NCBI GenBank assembly: GCA_023548195.1
Contig: JAJHZJ010000311.1
Coordinates: forward strand, 4,115,919-4,179,918
Direction of reading: 5' to 3'
Source of the DNA: Bettongia penicillata ogilbyi
Lineage: Eukaryota; Chordata; Mammalia; Diprotodontia; Potoroidae
Length of the DNA stretch: 64,000 bases
Below are positions 1 through 12,369 of the stretch, one piece after another; position 1 is the stretch's first letter; each line of letters starts with the position of its first letter. A program made the position numbers and the translations under genes. Under the pieces are notes generated by a model. The model had not been told where the DNA came from, made no database searches, and saw only the letters and a list, made by a program, of their open reading frames with translations.

Positions 1-360
1 GAGGAAATGCTAAGACTGTTGGCATTTCTTAGCAACATCTTAGCCTCTTGGACTCAGATTCTAGTTCTTTCCACCCAAAACCAGTGTGAGATTTACATGC
101 CAACGTTAAGCAAAGAAGCAAACAATAAAAATTGTGTTCACTACATTCAGACATTTAAATACAACGGAAACTTTAAATGTCAAAAGAAGAAAAGCATTCA
201 ATAAAATTTTCTTAGTGCCTAAAGGAGTAATAGTCAATAGCAAAATTGAGGAAATCACATAAAGATTTCAGAGCTGTAAACAAAAATATTTATGCTACAG
301 AATACTCACTCATAAAAATCTTTTGGAGAATTTATGTATAAAAATACAGTAATATATTGG

Positions 361-510
361 GCAAGGTAGGATACTTATAAAGAAAAGCTCAACAATAAAA
401 TAAAACTGAGCAGTGTGATTATGATCAAGTTTGGACCATAGAAAAGAAATTAAAAGAGAAAAGAAAGGAGAAGATGTTCATCTCCCTCCTTTCATTAGAA
501 GTGGAGGGCT
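361..510 (+). repeat. Left arm of a 150-bp inverted repeat
   Basis: Its reverse complement matches 1,283-1,434 with about seven mismatches in 150 positions (about 95%). No similarity continues beyond either end. It lies in CBL intron 2. Confidence 0.9.
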
Positions 511-591
511 ATATATAGATATATGAAATACTGCATATACCAAACATTTGGTATGTCCATTGGTTTTACTGAGTTTTTTCCTTTCTTTTCA

Positions 592-664
592 TACACACAC
601 ACATACACATATGTGTATATATGTATACATATATATACATATACACACATATATACATATATTT
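592..664. repeat. CA/TA microsatellite
   Basis: Mixed CA, TA and GTATA units, imperfect. The rest of 511-1,282 (between the inverted-repeat arms) shows nothing recognisable. Confidence 0.85.
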
Positions 665-1282
665 TAAAAATCTGTTACAGGGAAGGTTCACTGGGCAAGG
701 GTGGTTAGAAGTATATACTAAGAAATGAATGAGATGTAAACAACAAAATGAAGGCATCAATAATACTTTAAAAAGAGAAATTTAAGGCAAACCAGAAAAT
801 ATTCATGAATTATGTTAATAATATTTTATTCCATATTGGATAAAGAGCTCCTTATAGATGACTTCTAATAAAACATGACACTATCTAATTTGCTATTAAA
901 AAAATTCTAAGATTGCATTATTTCCAGGAATCAGGAATCCTAAAGATCACCACAGCAAATTCTCAAGAAGTCACCAATGTCCAACTTTTCTTGGCTTTTT
1001 TTTTTCCTGCAGGCAATTATAGGAATGTTTACCATGGAAGTGTCAAACTGCTCCTATAGTGAGTAGGACCAGAATAAGGAAGATAAATATGGAAAAGGAT
1101 GGTTTTATTAAAACCTATCAATAAGGCTAAATCTGAGAATACATACCTATTATTGCTTTTAAACTGTGAACTAAACTGGACAACATTCTACTACTACCAC
1201 TGGCAAGAACTAAGTCAGTTTCTACATTTAATGCTCATCTGGAACATACAGTTATTGTTCATCCTGCTGTTGTGGTATTAGA

Positions 1283-1434
1283 AGTCCTCCACTTCTAATG
1301 AAAGGAGGGAAAGGAGCATCTTCTCCTTTCTTTTCTCATTTAATTTCTTTTCAATGGTCCAAACTTGATCATAATCACACTGCTCAGTTTTATTTTATTG
1401 TTGAGCTTTTCTTTATAGGTATCCTACCTTGCTG
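1283..1434 (-). repeat. Right arm of the inverted repeat, flanked by direct repeats
   Basis: Reverse-complement copy of 361-510, about 770 bp away. The arm is bordered by an 11-base direct repeat TGCTGTTGTGG (1,265-1,275 and 1,430-1,440), as expected if this arm is an inserted copy. Confidence 0.85.
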
Positions 1435-1688
1435 TTGTGGCATATGTCTTTATAAAGGTGCCTTATGTTCCATATTTGCGCTTCAGTGTATAACAACCAT
1501 ATTTGCTAATCAGACAATGGTCAAAGAATAAGAAAAACTAAGAAGTTCTACCCTAACCAGTAGTTTAATTGATCTGAGCTTTGTTATTAAAACCAGTCTA
1601 ATATATTTCAACTAACAATTCATATTAAAAAGGATTTATCCTCTGTAGGTGAATTGAGTATATAGCTTTAGTGAATATAGTAAGAACT

Positions 1689-1701
1689 TAATATATATAT
1701 A

Positions 1702-1769
<68 letters not shown>
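1689..1769. repeat. (TA)n microsatellite
   Basis: About 80 bases of TA units with one GTG interruption near 1,707. Cruciform-prone. The stretch 1,770-2,785 holds no feature I can identify. Confidence 0.9.
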
Positions 1770-1775
<6 letters not shown>

Positions 1776-2785
1776 ATGTTCCCTGTAGATTTATGTAGAG
1801 GTGGGAGAATTTTATTTCTCCCTTTAACAGAGGAGTGGAAGTATGTGTTGGGTTATCTCTCTTCTGGTCTTTAAGGAGAATGAGGAGGGGGACGAGATAG
1901 TAGCAATTATTCAATCAATTTTTTTAAATGATGAAAGTTAAAACCAAGTCATGGGATTCTAAATAATACTACATTACTACAGACTCAGGTATTTCCAAAC
2001 TTATTTTCCAATTGCCTTTTACATTAAAAAAAAAAGACTCACCTGCTTAATGATGGTGGTGTATGTCAAAGGAACTGGAAGAAGGGAGGAAGAAAATAGA
2101 AACAGGAAGGCTAAAAGATGCTATAACAAATTTAATCAATTATATTTGCACTGTGCAACAAATATATATGCTTATAGTGCAATATACAATAAACAAAATA
2201 TAAAAATGGGTTTCCTAGGTCTGAGGTTTACAATGCTTCAATAGTAGGAGATTTCAAAAGTACTGAGTTTTTTCAGAGGTAGAGTAGTTGCCACTCTTAT
2301 CCATTACAGTCATTCTTGTAGATAACTTTTGAGTGTGCTCTTTAAGATGTTCTAATTTAAATGCAGATTAGGTTCATATAGTTTTAAAGCAAGTCTTGGT
2401 TAGTTCCATTAAGATAAAGAATTAGGAAAGAACACTTTCAAGCTAACTGATACATGGTTCTCTCTCTCCACGTTTTCCTGTAATGTTTTATGATATCACT
2501 GATTTTCTGTGCTCACTCCAATTCCTCAAGAACTCCTCAGCATTTTTGAGACAAACTTAAGTGTAGTCATATATTTTCTGGTTGGACTTTTCTGGGTCAA
2601 TTATAATTAGTGCATAAGTATTTTTTAGAACAGAGTCATTCACTATCTGAACACAATTAAAGAATAAAAACATTTCTTAAAAATTCCTTCTATAAGATTA
2701 TCATCCTTCTTCCTCTGAATCAGTGCAAATATTCCCATTTCCAGAAGGTACTGATTATCTGTGTTATTTTCAATTAAGTCAATGG

Positions 2786-2905
2786 TACTCAAACTTTTTG
2801 GTCTCAAGAACCCTTTATATTCTTAAAATATTCTGAGGCTCCTAAAGAGCTTTTGTTTATTTGGACTATACCTATTAATATTTGGTGTATAAGAAATGAG
2901 GGCAC
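2786..2905 (+). mobile_element. MER5A-like hAT-Charlie MITE fragment
   Basis: 'tactcaaactttttggtctc', 'aagaaccctttatattctta' and 'aaagagcttttgtttatttg' follow the MER5A consensus order as I know it. Truncated at its 3' side. Confidence 0.7.
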
Positions 2906-3159
2906 CATCTCCAGTCATCCTGATCTGTATCTTGCCACTGGACCAAGATAACTCTGGAGGAAAAAGTGAAGCTGGTAACCTGGCATAGCCCTCCCTCACT
3001 TAAATCCAATTCACTTGCTAGTCAAGGCATTGTCTTCCTGATGTCATGGTCCTCTACAAGAATTTGGGTCAAACATTAGAAATTTAAAATTTTTAAGTAA
3101 GTACTTATTATAACAGTAAAGCACCCAACATACACATCCTCCCCTTCCCCTTCCCCCCC

Positions 3160-3675
3160 CACCCCCATCAAAAGTTCTTAGATCTGCATTCTTGAAAGGA
3201 AAGCATTTCGAGGGGTTAACAATCACTTTAACCAACCACATATATCATTCACCAAGTTCAGGAGATTAAGCTCCCTGAACTTCAAAGAAAATACAGAGAA
3301 ATCAAAGATCAACAGACATAGCTTCCTCTGTCTGAATGTCCTACGGCTTCCCCAGTCCTCACCGGGCCAAACTCCTCAGAAAACCTCAAAAGTAAAACCT
3401 CACCCTGAGAGAATTTTTACCCTTTTTAGAGCCAGAGGGCAGTGTGGGCCTTCCTACAAATCTTTCCTAATCAAACTCCCCTGAATGGGCAGGCTCATTA
3501 ATGGGTGGGAAAGATCTTTAATTACATTAACAATACAAATACATATATTGTTTCTAATTAAAGAAACTTTTGTTCTAATTAAAGAAACTAGTAAAGAACC
3601 TTGGTTGATAATGGCAAGATTCAATCAGAGGTATCGGATTATACTAAAACAAAAACAGCAAAAGATCCTAATTTG
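3160..3675 (-). repeat. Direct repeat copy 1, probable LTR
   Basis: Shares blocks in the same order with 4,667-5,425: 'gttaacaatcactttaa', 'aaagaaaatacagagaaatc', 'gtaaaacctcac', 'tttagagccagagggca' and 'gcaaaagatcctaattt'. Copy 1 lacks about 250 bases from the middle of copy 2. The minus orientation is inferred from a TATAAATA on that strand in copy 2. Confidence 0.5.
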
Positions 3676-4660
3676 CTCATACTGCACCCTTGCAGGATCC
3701 TTGGCCTTACAATCTAAATGGCCATGGATCCTGGAACAAATAGAGGAATTAACATTTCTTAAGTAAATACATCATAATTCACATTTGCAGAATATATAAC
3801 ATAGCAACGCATTACCAAGGAGAGGCAAATGGTTTTAAACACAGAGATATATGCATAACATAACATCATTCTTTGAGGAGAGCAACCAGCTAAACCTTCC
3901 TCAAACTTAAACAGAAATGTCCAAGCAAAGTCCACTTAGGGGTGTGCCCTCCCCATCCTGCACTCTCAGATATAGGCTCTAATGAGAATGCTCTAGCTCC
4001 ACCCTCTTCCAAGTCCTGAGGGGCGGACCTAACAACAAAGCAATCAAGGTGAAGTTATTAGGGAGTAGAGGGCACACATCCCCACCCATCAAAAGCCCAA
4101 CTCCACTGCCGGGGTCCCAAACTGTCCCAGGAAAACACAGCAAAAAAGCACACTCAGTGCCTTTCTGCACAGTCCCCATCTTGCCTCAAGACTGAACTCT
4201 GAGCTCCTGGATTCCTCCTCTTTCAGCAGGAGCCAGTTGCTCCCATTTCCTGCCTGAGTCTGAACACAGTCAGCTCTCCACTCCTGTTCCTCTCACCTCT
4301 CCAAGGTTGTCCTCCACTTCTGCTCCTCTCACCTCTCCAAAGTGGTCCTCCACTTCTGCTGGGTTGGTATGAGGGCAGTTTTCCTCTCAGATTCCAGGGC
4401 TCCATTCCAAGCTATCCCAGCTCTGGTCTGGTTTCTGAATATAATGCAATCTCAGGGCTTTCACCCCTCCAACACAGTCTGGAGCCAGGCTAATCCCTTC
4501 AAGCCCTGGGTCTGGCCATTCCCATCTCCTGTGGCTCAACAGAAACAGTCACCAGAACTGGGAAACAACAATTTTCCCAGTCCAACATATTCTACTTTCC
4601 CTTTAATCTATGCAGATCCTACCGACTATGCCATAATCTAACAGAAAACACCCCAACATA
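3676..4660 (-). mobile_element. Interior between the direct repeats, ERV-like remnant
   Basis: About 1 kb, C-rich on the plus strand and less AT-rich than its surroundings, with a short internal tandem repeat ('cctctcacctctcca' with 'cctccacttctgct', about 4,280-4,365). No retroviral gene could be recognised; the only open stretch (plus, about 4,342-4,641) resembles nothing I know. If the repeats are LTRs, this is a heavily deleted or non-coding interior. Confidence 0.3.
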
Positions 4661-4666
4661 TCACAG

Positions 4667-5425
4667 GTTCTCAGATCTGCACTCATAAAAGGAAAGGCAA
4701 CTTTCAAAGGGTTAACAATCACTTTAATCAAGCACATGTATCATTCACCTAGTTCAGGGGAGTCAGAACCCTGAGCTTCAAAGAAAATACAGAGAAATCA
4801 AAGATCAACAGATATGTCTTCCTCTGCCTGAATTCAAGAGACAATTGGACCCCAACTGTCTGACTATAGTTACCAGAGAGGGAAGCACTGACATCTGGGT
4901 TTTCAAAGCTGGGAGACTCCTTTAGCAGTTTCTCAAAGTCCTCATCTGACCAAACAAACCCCAAAGTAATCAAATATCAATAGACATGGCTTCCTCTGCC
5001 TGAATTCAACAGACAGTCCAACTGTCTGACCATAGTTACCAAAGAAGGAAGCACTGACATCTAGGTTTTCAAAGCCAGAAGGCTCCTTAAAGCTGCTTCC
5101 CAGAGTCCCCATCTGGCATTCAAACCTTCTTACAAAAACTAAGCCCCAAAGTAAAACCTCACGATCAGAGTATTTATACCTTTTTTAGAGCCAGAGGGCA
5201 TAACTCATTGACCCAGTGCTTCAAAAGAAAAAATAAAAGGTACTTGGGACCCTCCTACAAAACAACTCCTCTAATAAAGTTTCCCACTATGGGCAGGGCC
5301 CATCAATGGGTGGGGAAAGATCCTCTTTAATCACATTATTCCTCCTTAATCACACAATTCAATCAGAGGCACTTCTAGTAAGACAAAAGCAGCAAAAGAT
5401 CCTAATTTTATTACCATCACACTGA
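4667..5425 (-). repeat. Direct repeat copy 2, probable LTR with internal tandem duplication
   Basis: Longer copy of 3,160-3,675. A unit of about 172 bases is present twice in tandem (from about 4,799 and from about 4,971; both contain 'cttcctctgcctgaattcaa' and 'gaagcactgacatct'). Minus-strand TATAAATA at 5,171-5,178 fits an LTR promoter. Confidence 0.5.
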
Positions 5426-5639
5426 TTCACTAAAAAAAAAAAACAGAAACTCGTTAAGTATTAATATAAATAGCATATTTTTATGAAAAATATTTTCCAA
5501 AAAATAGTGAGAAGTTTGGTATTATTTTATATTTTTGCAAATCTCTTTAATATCTTGCTTAATAAAAGATAATTGGATTCTGATATTTTTTTCTGCACTC
5601 AATCTGTTGCAATACATCATTCTCTTTTAAGCATGTGAA

Positions 5640-8095
5640 GAAAATATAGCCTCACCCAGATGTTGTTCTCAAAGAAGATCAATGATATCACAATGCTGGG
5701 GGTAAAGGTACAGTGTGTCCAACTGTGGCTGATCCACCCACCATAAGCTTGGAAGACACCACCACAGGTCCCACACAAATAACAGTCCGTGTGAACATTT
5801 GGAGTGGAGATATCAATAAATATGTACATCTCACATTTCTTTTGAGCTACTGCAATTCTGCTTTGCTCATAGAGCACAACAGCTTCTTTGATGCAGGTAC
5901 ACCATGCTGAATGGTCCTGCTTCTGCATTTAAGAGCAGACATGCCCTTCTTTGTTCTCCAAATAAACCCAGAGAATGCCTCTGTGTAAATTATTACAAGG
6001 TCAAATGAAGCTCCATTAAGAACAAGCGCCATTTTGAATAATTGTACTTTTCTTATGTTAATGGTAACTGAAACACAGATATCCTGGGTTATATTTTCAA
6101 TTGCTAAAAAGTATCTAAGGCTATTCTTTTGCCAAATAAGGGGAAGGGGCACTGAAATGTGGGGAATGGGAGATTTAAGCAAGGGCAGAGACTCATGTGG
6201 GTGGGTTAGTATATAAATCCTGAAGTACCCAATCAATGAGGAACAGGGGAGAGAAATTCTAATTAGATAGGGAAAAAAGCTGTGTATTTGTCTGAAATGG
6301 GTGTGCCTACTTGTGCATCACTCCTTCTTGCAAAAGAAGTTTAAAAAAAGTTCTTCCTGAATTCACTAATGACCACATGGAGTTCTTCCTAAGACACTTC
6401 TTTCTTACAGTCATATGCCAGTATCTTCTATATCTCACAATCAACACTAAAACTCTTCAGAATGACCTTGAGAGTGAATATGTACTGTTTCTTCTGATCT
6501 CTGTCTGAGTGTTTGCCTTGTGTGAGTTCTGTGTAAAATAGTCTTTTAGGTAAATATGTGTTTGGCATTCAAGCCAAGTGGCTACCCAACAGAGTTGCAC
6601 TCTGGAATAGAGTTTGAATGTTTGGCAGCTGAGAAGACTCAGAGTATGCTATCTTATCTTGCCAGGTAATTTTCAAAATCTTCCTAAAACAATTCAAATG
6701 AAAATGGTTCTATTCTCTGGCATGGACTGGTAGGACCAAGTTTCACAAGCAAACAACAATGAAGTAAGCATAATGACTCTGTAGACCTTCAGTTGGTATG
6801 CAGCCTAATACCTTTTTTCTCTCACACTTTCTTTTGAAGCCTCCCAAAAGCTGAGCTACCTCTGGAAATGCATGCATTAATTTCATCATCTATGTGCACA
6901 TCACTAAAAAGTATATAATATTGTGGTGCTGGCTGGTGGAAAATCTCTGTTTTCCTGATGTTGCTTGTCAGGTATCAACTTTCCCTCCACTTTAGTCTTG
7001 GCTTGTAGCCTTTTCAAGTTAAACACTTTGCCATCAGTGTGGTAGCTGACCTTTATGCAGCTTTAGTCCTTGTTGAAAGCATCTGAAAATGATGTGGAAA
7101 ACATCATGCTTTTAAAAAGCAGGGGAGCAAGCACACACTGCTTCACTCATTGATGACTGAAAAAGTGTGAGAGAATTGTCCTTTATCCAGAACCTATACA
7201 AGCATGCCACCATGAAACTGGCATTTAATATCGATGAACTTCTCTGGGCCACCAAATTTTGCCATGATCTTCCACAAGTCTTCATGACTGACAGAGTCAA
7301 TGGCCTCGATCAGGTTGACAAACAATGTACAAGTTTCTGTTCTGTTCCTGGTATTTCTCCTGGAGTTGTTGGGCAGCAAACAGTATGTCAACCAATCCTC
7401 AGCCCTTTCTGAAGCCACAGTGACTCTCAAGTAGATGACCATCCTCCATGTGAAGGATAAGCTGATTAAGGACTCTGGCAAGAATCACCAGCAATGACTA
7501 AGACCCACACACACATACCTGCATGATTGTCACAAGACAACCTATGTCCTTTTCCTTTACAGAGATAGACAATGGGAACATCCTTGAACTCCTGGTGGAA
7601 AACCTTGCCATATAACCCTGAAGATTTCAGTCAGCTTCTGTATTAGCAATATACCCTGCCTCCCTCTTTTGTAGATCTGAGCTGGGATGGAATCAGCACC
7701 AGGCACTTTGCTACATGACAGAAGCCTAATAGCACTCAATATCTCTTCTTCAGTTGGAAGTTCAGTTAGAGAAGGATTGACTGACTTCAACCTGAGGTAT
7801 TCAGTAAATGGCTTCAGCATTGGTTGAGGATAGTCTGCTGAGAATACTATGGTAGCGTTCAGCCTATCTCTCCAGGATTAAATCCTTATCAATCATCAGT
7901 GTGGTTCCATCAGTGCTGAATAACTAAGATGCACCAGAGGTCTTTGGACCATAAACAGTCTTCAGGGCTGCTTTGTGTTGTTATCAGCTTAAAACTGAAT
8001 CTCATCTGTCTACTTACTGGGCCAAGGGTCCTGATTTTCTCTAAGCTTCGCATTCACTTTACTTCTGATGTAGTTAAATACTGCCTTCTTAGAGA
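5640..8095 (-). mobile_element. RTE-clade LINE remnant (RT to C-terminal zinc finger)
   Basis: Minus-strand fragments in 5'-to-3' order: PGADSIPAQIYKRG (about 7,650-7,700; cf. the APGADxIPAEIYK motif of RTE-like RTs), FVNLIEAIDSVSHEDLWKIM (about 7,270-7,330; RT A-box region), then near 5,700-5,780 a CGTCGG...GGWISHSWTH segment that is a decayed C2H2 finger. Many stops and frameshifts. A block of about 390 bases at 5,930-6,320 interrupts it. Right end cut off by the half-L1 at 8,117. Confidence 0.75.
5930..6320. mobile_element. Unidentified insertion within the RTE remnant
   Basis: The RTE 3' sequence resumes after this block when compared with the related copy at 45.1-45.5 kb. A TGCAT is present at both borders (about 5,925 and 6,315), possibly a 5-bp target duplication. 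I do not recognise the inserted sequence; a solo LTR is possible but TG...CA ends were not evident. Confidence 0.35.
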
Positions 8096-8116
8096 ATGAT
8101 ATAGTAGGGGGGAAGG

Positions 8117-9466
8117 GGATAGAGTCAAGATGGTAGAGGAACAGCATACACTTTCTAGAGTGCTGCCCCCAGGCCCAGCCAAATACTTGTGAAAATTGGC
8201 TCTAAAAAAATTCTGGAGCTGAAGAACCCACAGAATGAAGGAGTAATGCAAATCTTCAGTCTGAGACAGCCTGGAAAATCACTGGGAAGTGTCTATCATA
8301 CCACGCAAGGGCAGAGTGCAGTCTGACCTGAGCCATGCCAGCACAGATAGGACCTAAGCAGGCCTTCAGGAGAATGAATCTCTGGCACCTGTGGCAGTTT
8401 CCAGACTTCAGGACCCCAAAATGTCAAGGACAAATTGGAAAGTCAGTGGAAAAAGCCAGTGTGGGACAGAGGAGTGGTCTGGCCCCAGCCCCAGGGTGGC
8501 AGAGGGGGAAGGGGGGAGAGGAACCCACAGCAGCCACAGCAGCAACAGAGACAGCAACTGTTTCTGGAGCTCTAGGCCCACAGATTGTAGGGGAATCAAG
8601 CAGTTGACAATATACCACCCCCCTCCAGTGGAAGCAGAGCTCTACCTTGACAAAGAGCTCAAAAGTCAAGTAAATGGTTGGGGAAATGAGCAAAAACCAG
8701 AAAAATAATCAGGCTATAGAATCTTAGTTTGGTGACAAGGAAGACCAAAACATGCAAACAGAAGACAACAAAGTCAAAGTTTCTTCATCCAAAACCTCCA
8801 AGAAAAATATGAATTGGCCTCAGGTCATGGAAGAGCTCAAAAAGGATTTTGAAAACCAAGTAAGAGAAGTAGAGAAAAAACTGGAAAGAAAAACGAGAGT
8901 GATGCAAGAAAATCATGAAAAACGAGTCAAGAGTTTGCTAAAGGAAACCCAAAAAAATGATTAAGAAAATAACACCTTTAAAATTAGACTAACCCAAATG
9001 GCAAAGGAGGTCCAAAAAGTCAAAAAGGAGAAGAATGCCTTAAAAAGCTGAATTGGCCAAATGGAAAAAGAAGTCCAAAATTTCACTGAAGAAAATAATT
9101 CCTTAAAAATTAGAATGGAACAAATGGAAGCTAAAGACTTTATGAGAAATCAAGAAATTATAAAACAGAAGCAAAAGAATGAAGAAATAGAACACAATGA
9201 GAAATATTTCATTGGAAAAACTGACCTGGAACATGGATCCTGGAGAGATAATTTTAAATCACTGGACTACCTGAAAGCCATGATCAAAACAAGAGCCTAG
9301 ACATCATTTCTCAAGAAATTATCAAGGAAAACTGTCCTGATATTCTAGAACCAGGGGGTAAAAGAGAAACAGAGGGAATCTACCTATTTGAACTGTTTAT
9401 ATTCCTACATGGAAAGTTAATGTTTGTAACTCATGAGATCTTTCTCAGTACTAGGATAGTTGGAGG

Positions 9467-9518
<52 letters not shown>

Positions 9519-10395
9519 ATATGTATGTATATCTAGAGACAGAGACAGAAACAGGGCACAAGGTGAACTGAATATGGAGGGATGATATCTAAAAAAGAAA
9601 ATTAAGTGTTGAGAGCAATGTACTCAGAGAAAGAGAAAGGGAAAGGTAGAATGTAGTCAATCATCTTAAACAGAAGAGGCAAGAAAGAGTTTTTACAATG
9701 TAGGAGAAGGTGAAGATGAGAGGGAATAAGTGAGCCTTCCTTTCATCAGATTTGGCTTTAGAAGACAATAAAATACACACACAATTTTGTATGGAAGTTT
9801 ATCTTACCCTACAGGAAAGTGGAGCGGGGAGGGAGAAAGAGAGATACAAAAGGGGGATAATAGAAGGGAGGGTAGACTAGGGGAAGGGGCGATAGGGAAA
9901 CAAATACTTTGATAGAGGGATAGGTCAAAGGAAAGAATAGAATAAATGGAGGACAGGACAGGATAAAGGGAAATATAGTTAGTCTTTCACGACATGACTG
10001 TTATGGAAGTGTTTTGCATGACTACACATGCATAACCTATATCTAATTGCTTGCCTTCCCAATGAAGATGGGTGGGGAGGGGAGGAACAGGGGAATGTGG
10101 AACTCAAAACTTTAAAAATGAGCATTAAAACTTGTTTTAATATGCAACTAGAAAATAAGATATATAGGCAATGGGGTACAGAAATCTATCTTGCCCTACA
10201 AGAAAATAGTAGGGAAAGGAATAAGGGGTGGTGGGGGGCAGTGATAGAAGGGAGGGCATATTGGAGAAAAGAGTTATCAGAATACATGCTGTCCTGGGGG
10301 CGGGGGAGATGGGGAGAAAATATGAAATTCAAAATTTTGTGGAAGTGAATGTTGAAAACTGAAAATAAATATTTTTATTTAAAAAGGGGAAAAAA
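8117..10395 (+). mobile_element. Half-L1 (HAL1-type) element, copy A
   Basis: 5' end 'gtcaagatggtagaggaaca' and GC-richer 5' UTR, decayed ORF1, no ORF2, then an L1-type 3' UTR (TG repeat, G-rich purine stretches, 'ctgaaaataaatatttttat', A-rich tail). ORF1 pieces at 8,752-8,964 and 9,061-9,300 read EELKKDFENQVREVEKKLER and NSLKIRMEQMEAKDFMRNQE. About 430 bases of the ORF1 C-terminal region present in copy B are missing here. Confidence 0.75.
9469..9515 (+). repeat. (TG)n microsatellite inside half-L1 copy A
   Basis: About 23 TG units at the place where copy B (16,519-16,560) has an AC/GC repeat; a repeat-prone site of the element's 3' UTR. Confidence 0.9.
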
Positions 10396-10399
10396 TTAA

Positions 10400-10965
10400 A
10401 TAAATAAATGTGTGCATTGTTTACTAACTTTTTGTGTATAATTCCAAACTGTTTTCCAGAATGGTTGTATCTACTCATAGGTGCACCAATAGTGTATTAA
10501 TGTGCCTGATTTTCCCCAGACCCTCCAACATTTGTTACTTTCCTTTTCTGTTATCTTTGACAATTGTATGGGTGTGAGGCAGAACCACAGAATTACTTTG
10601 ACTTGCATTCTTCTAATTAATAGGAATTTGGAGCACTTTTTTCACATGGATATAGCTAGCCTGAGTTTCTTCTTTGAAAACTGCTTGTTTATACTCTGAG
10701 ACCATTTATCAATTGGGAAATGGCTCTCTTGCTCTTAAGAATTTGAGTCAGTTCCTTATATACCTTGAAAATGAGACCTTTATCAGGGAAACTTGCTATA
10801 GAGATTCTTCCTAGTTAATTGTTTCCCTTTTAATCTAAGTTCTTTAGATTTGTTTCTGTGAAATGTTTCTAACTTTATGTATAAGCAGAACTATCCATTT
10901 TATCTTTTGAGACATTTATTTAAAAAAAAATTTCCTCAACTCTTCCTCTTATATTGTTTTAGATG
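10400..10965 (-). mobile_element. L1 ORF2 C-terminal fragment, minus
   Basis: 'atcaattgggaaatggctct', 'gagtcagttccttatatacc' and 'gagacctttatcagggaaac' are reverse complements of the marsupial L1 ORF2 3' segment also seen at 41.3-41.5 kb. 10,966-12,005 holds nothing recognisable. Confidence 0.7.
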
Positions 10966-12009
10966 GTGGTCACTATAGCACCAGTGCAAAGCACAAGCAG
11001 ATGATTCTGATCCTTAATGCACCTATATTTCTCAAGTTTAAAGGCCTTTTCATGAAGAACCGCAAAACAGTTGCAATAGCAGAAAGAGTAAGTTTGTTCC
11101 CAAAGAACACATATTAAAAAACACCTCCCACCCCTCACCCATTTGTAAAGGCTGCAGTACACAAGTATGAATCACTGCGTAAAATGCCAGTTTTCAATTT
11201 GCTAAACAGTTTTACTGAACCTTTTTTCTCTTCCTCCTGTTACAAAAGTTCTTTGTTATAAGCAATATCTATCTTGAAGGAGGAGCAGGGGAAAATCTAG
11301 ACAATGTAAAAACAAAAAATATCAATAAAAAATCTTTTTAAACTATAAAGTTCTTGTCACAGAAACACACAATACAAAATCTTGAGCTTTGAAACCTAGA
11401 CAAAAAAAATGTTTTAAAATGAAGACAACAGTACCTCATCAGTACCATCTGAGACTAAAAAGTGGAATTATTGATTCACAGTCAACTCTAAGTGCTTTAT
11501 TAATGCTACTGCCTTTTGACTACCACCCAAAATTGGAACAGACATTGCTTATTTTTCAGATGACTTTTGTTCCAAATACTTCAGACTGAGTCTGAGTAGA
11601 AAGAAGCAAAACCCAATATATTGATTAATTTCAAAGTATGTATTTGAAATACCCAGTGAAAACAATAAAATGTTTTGTACGGAACCTTGCAAAATCATTC
11701 CACTGAATGTATTTAAACAACATAGTCCCAAACACAAATTACATAGCATAGTGTTTCACTTAATGATATTGAAACAAAAAAGAATAATGAGTTCTGATTT
11801 GAACTGACTGCATTGCTTTCCATCATTCCATAGCTCGGCTCTACCTCTTTGCCCCATCAGAGGTCACCTGAAAACAGGCCAGGGCCCAGAATCATCTGGT
11901 CTATATCAAGGGGGGCTCTGAGCATATTAAAACATAAGGTGAACAAACCAGATCCTCTTTTTCTCCTCTTTCCATAGATTCCCTTAGTGATTGTAGAGCA
12001 CCTGTTCAG

Positions 12010-12350
12010 ATTCAAAAAAAGAATCAAAGGATCACACAATATAGACCTGGAAGGGATCTTAGAGACCATCTAGTCTAGAACCTTGACTGTTTTAGTGGAG
12101 GAAAAAAATCAAAAGAGTAGAAGTGACTTCCATAATCTTTCATAATTCAATTTATATCAACAAGATTGTATTAAGTATCTTCTATCCTCCAATGCCCCTT
12201 CCAGTTTTAAATCTATTACCCCACCTGCCAGGCACAATACTAGGCTCCAAGAATACAAAAACAAAAATAAAACATTTGACAAGATACATCCATCAATAAG
12301 TAAACATGGAAGATAAATAAAAAGTAACTTAAGAAAGCTCTAACAACTAG
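12010..12350. mobile_element. THER-like SINE fragment plus unclassified old repeat
   Basis: 12,030-12,085 has 'gacctggaagggatcttaga' and 'gaccatctagtctag' (THER type). 12,160-12,290 has 'ccaggcacaatactaggctc' and 'aagaatacaaaaacaaaaat', shared with the unclassified family at 30.3, 46.4 and 47.8 kb. Confidence 0.5.
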
Positions 12351-12369
12351 GAGAATTTAGTAAAGGCCT

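Noticed and set aside
4342..4641. 99-codon plus-strand frame between the LTR-like repeats
   Set aside because: No similarity recognised and composition follows the C-rich interior; kept only as part of the element description.
4672..4684. Possible retroviral primer-binding site next to the LTR-like repeat
   Set aside because: No stretch complementary to a tRNA 3' end could be recognised by eye at the expected position.
4799..5125. Tandem 172-bp units as a possible satellite or CRISPR-like array
   Set aside because: Only two units, no spacers, vertebrate context; explained as a duplication inside an LTR-like repeat.
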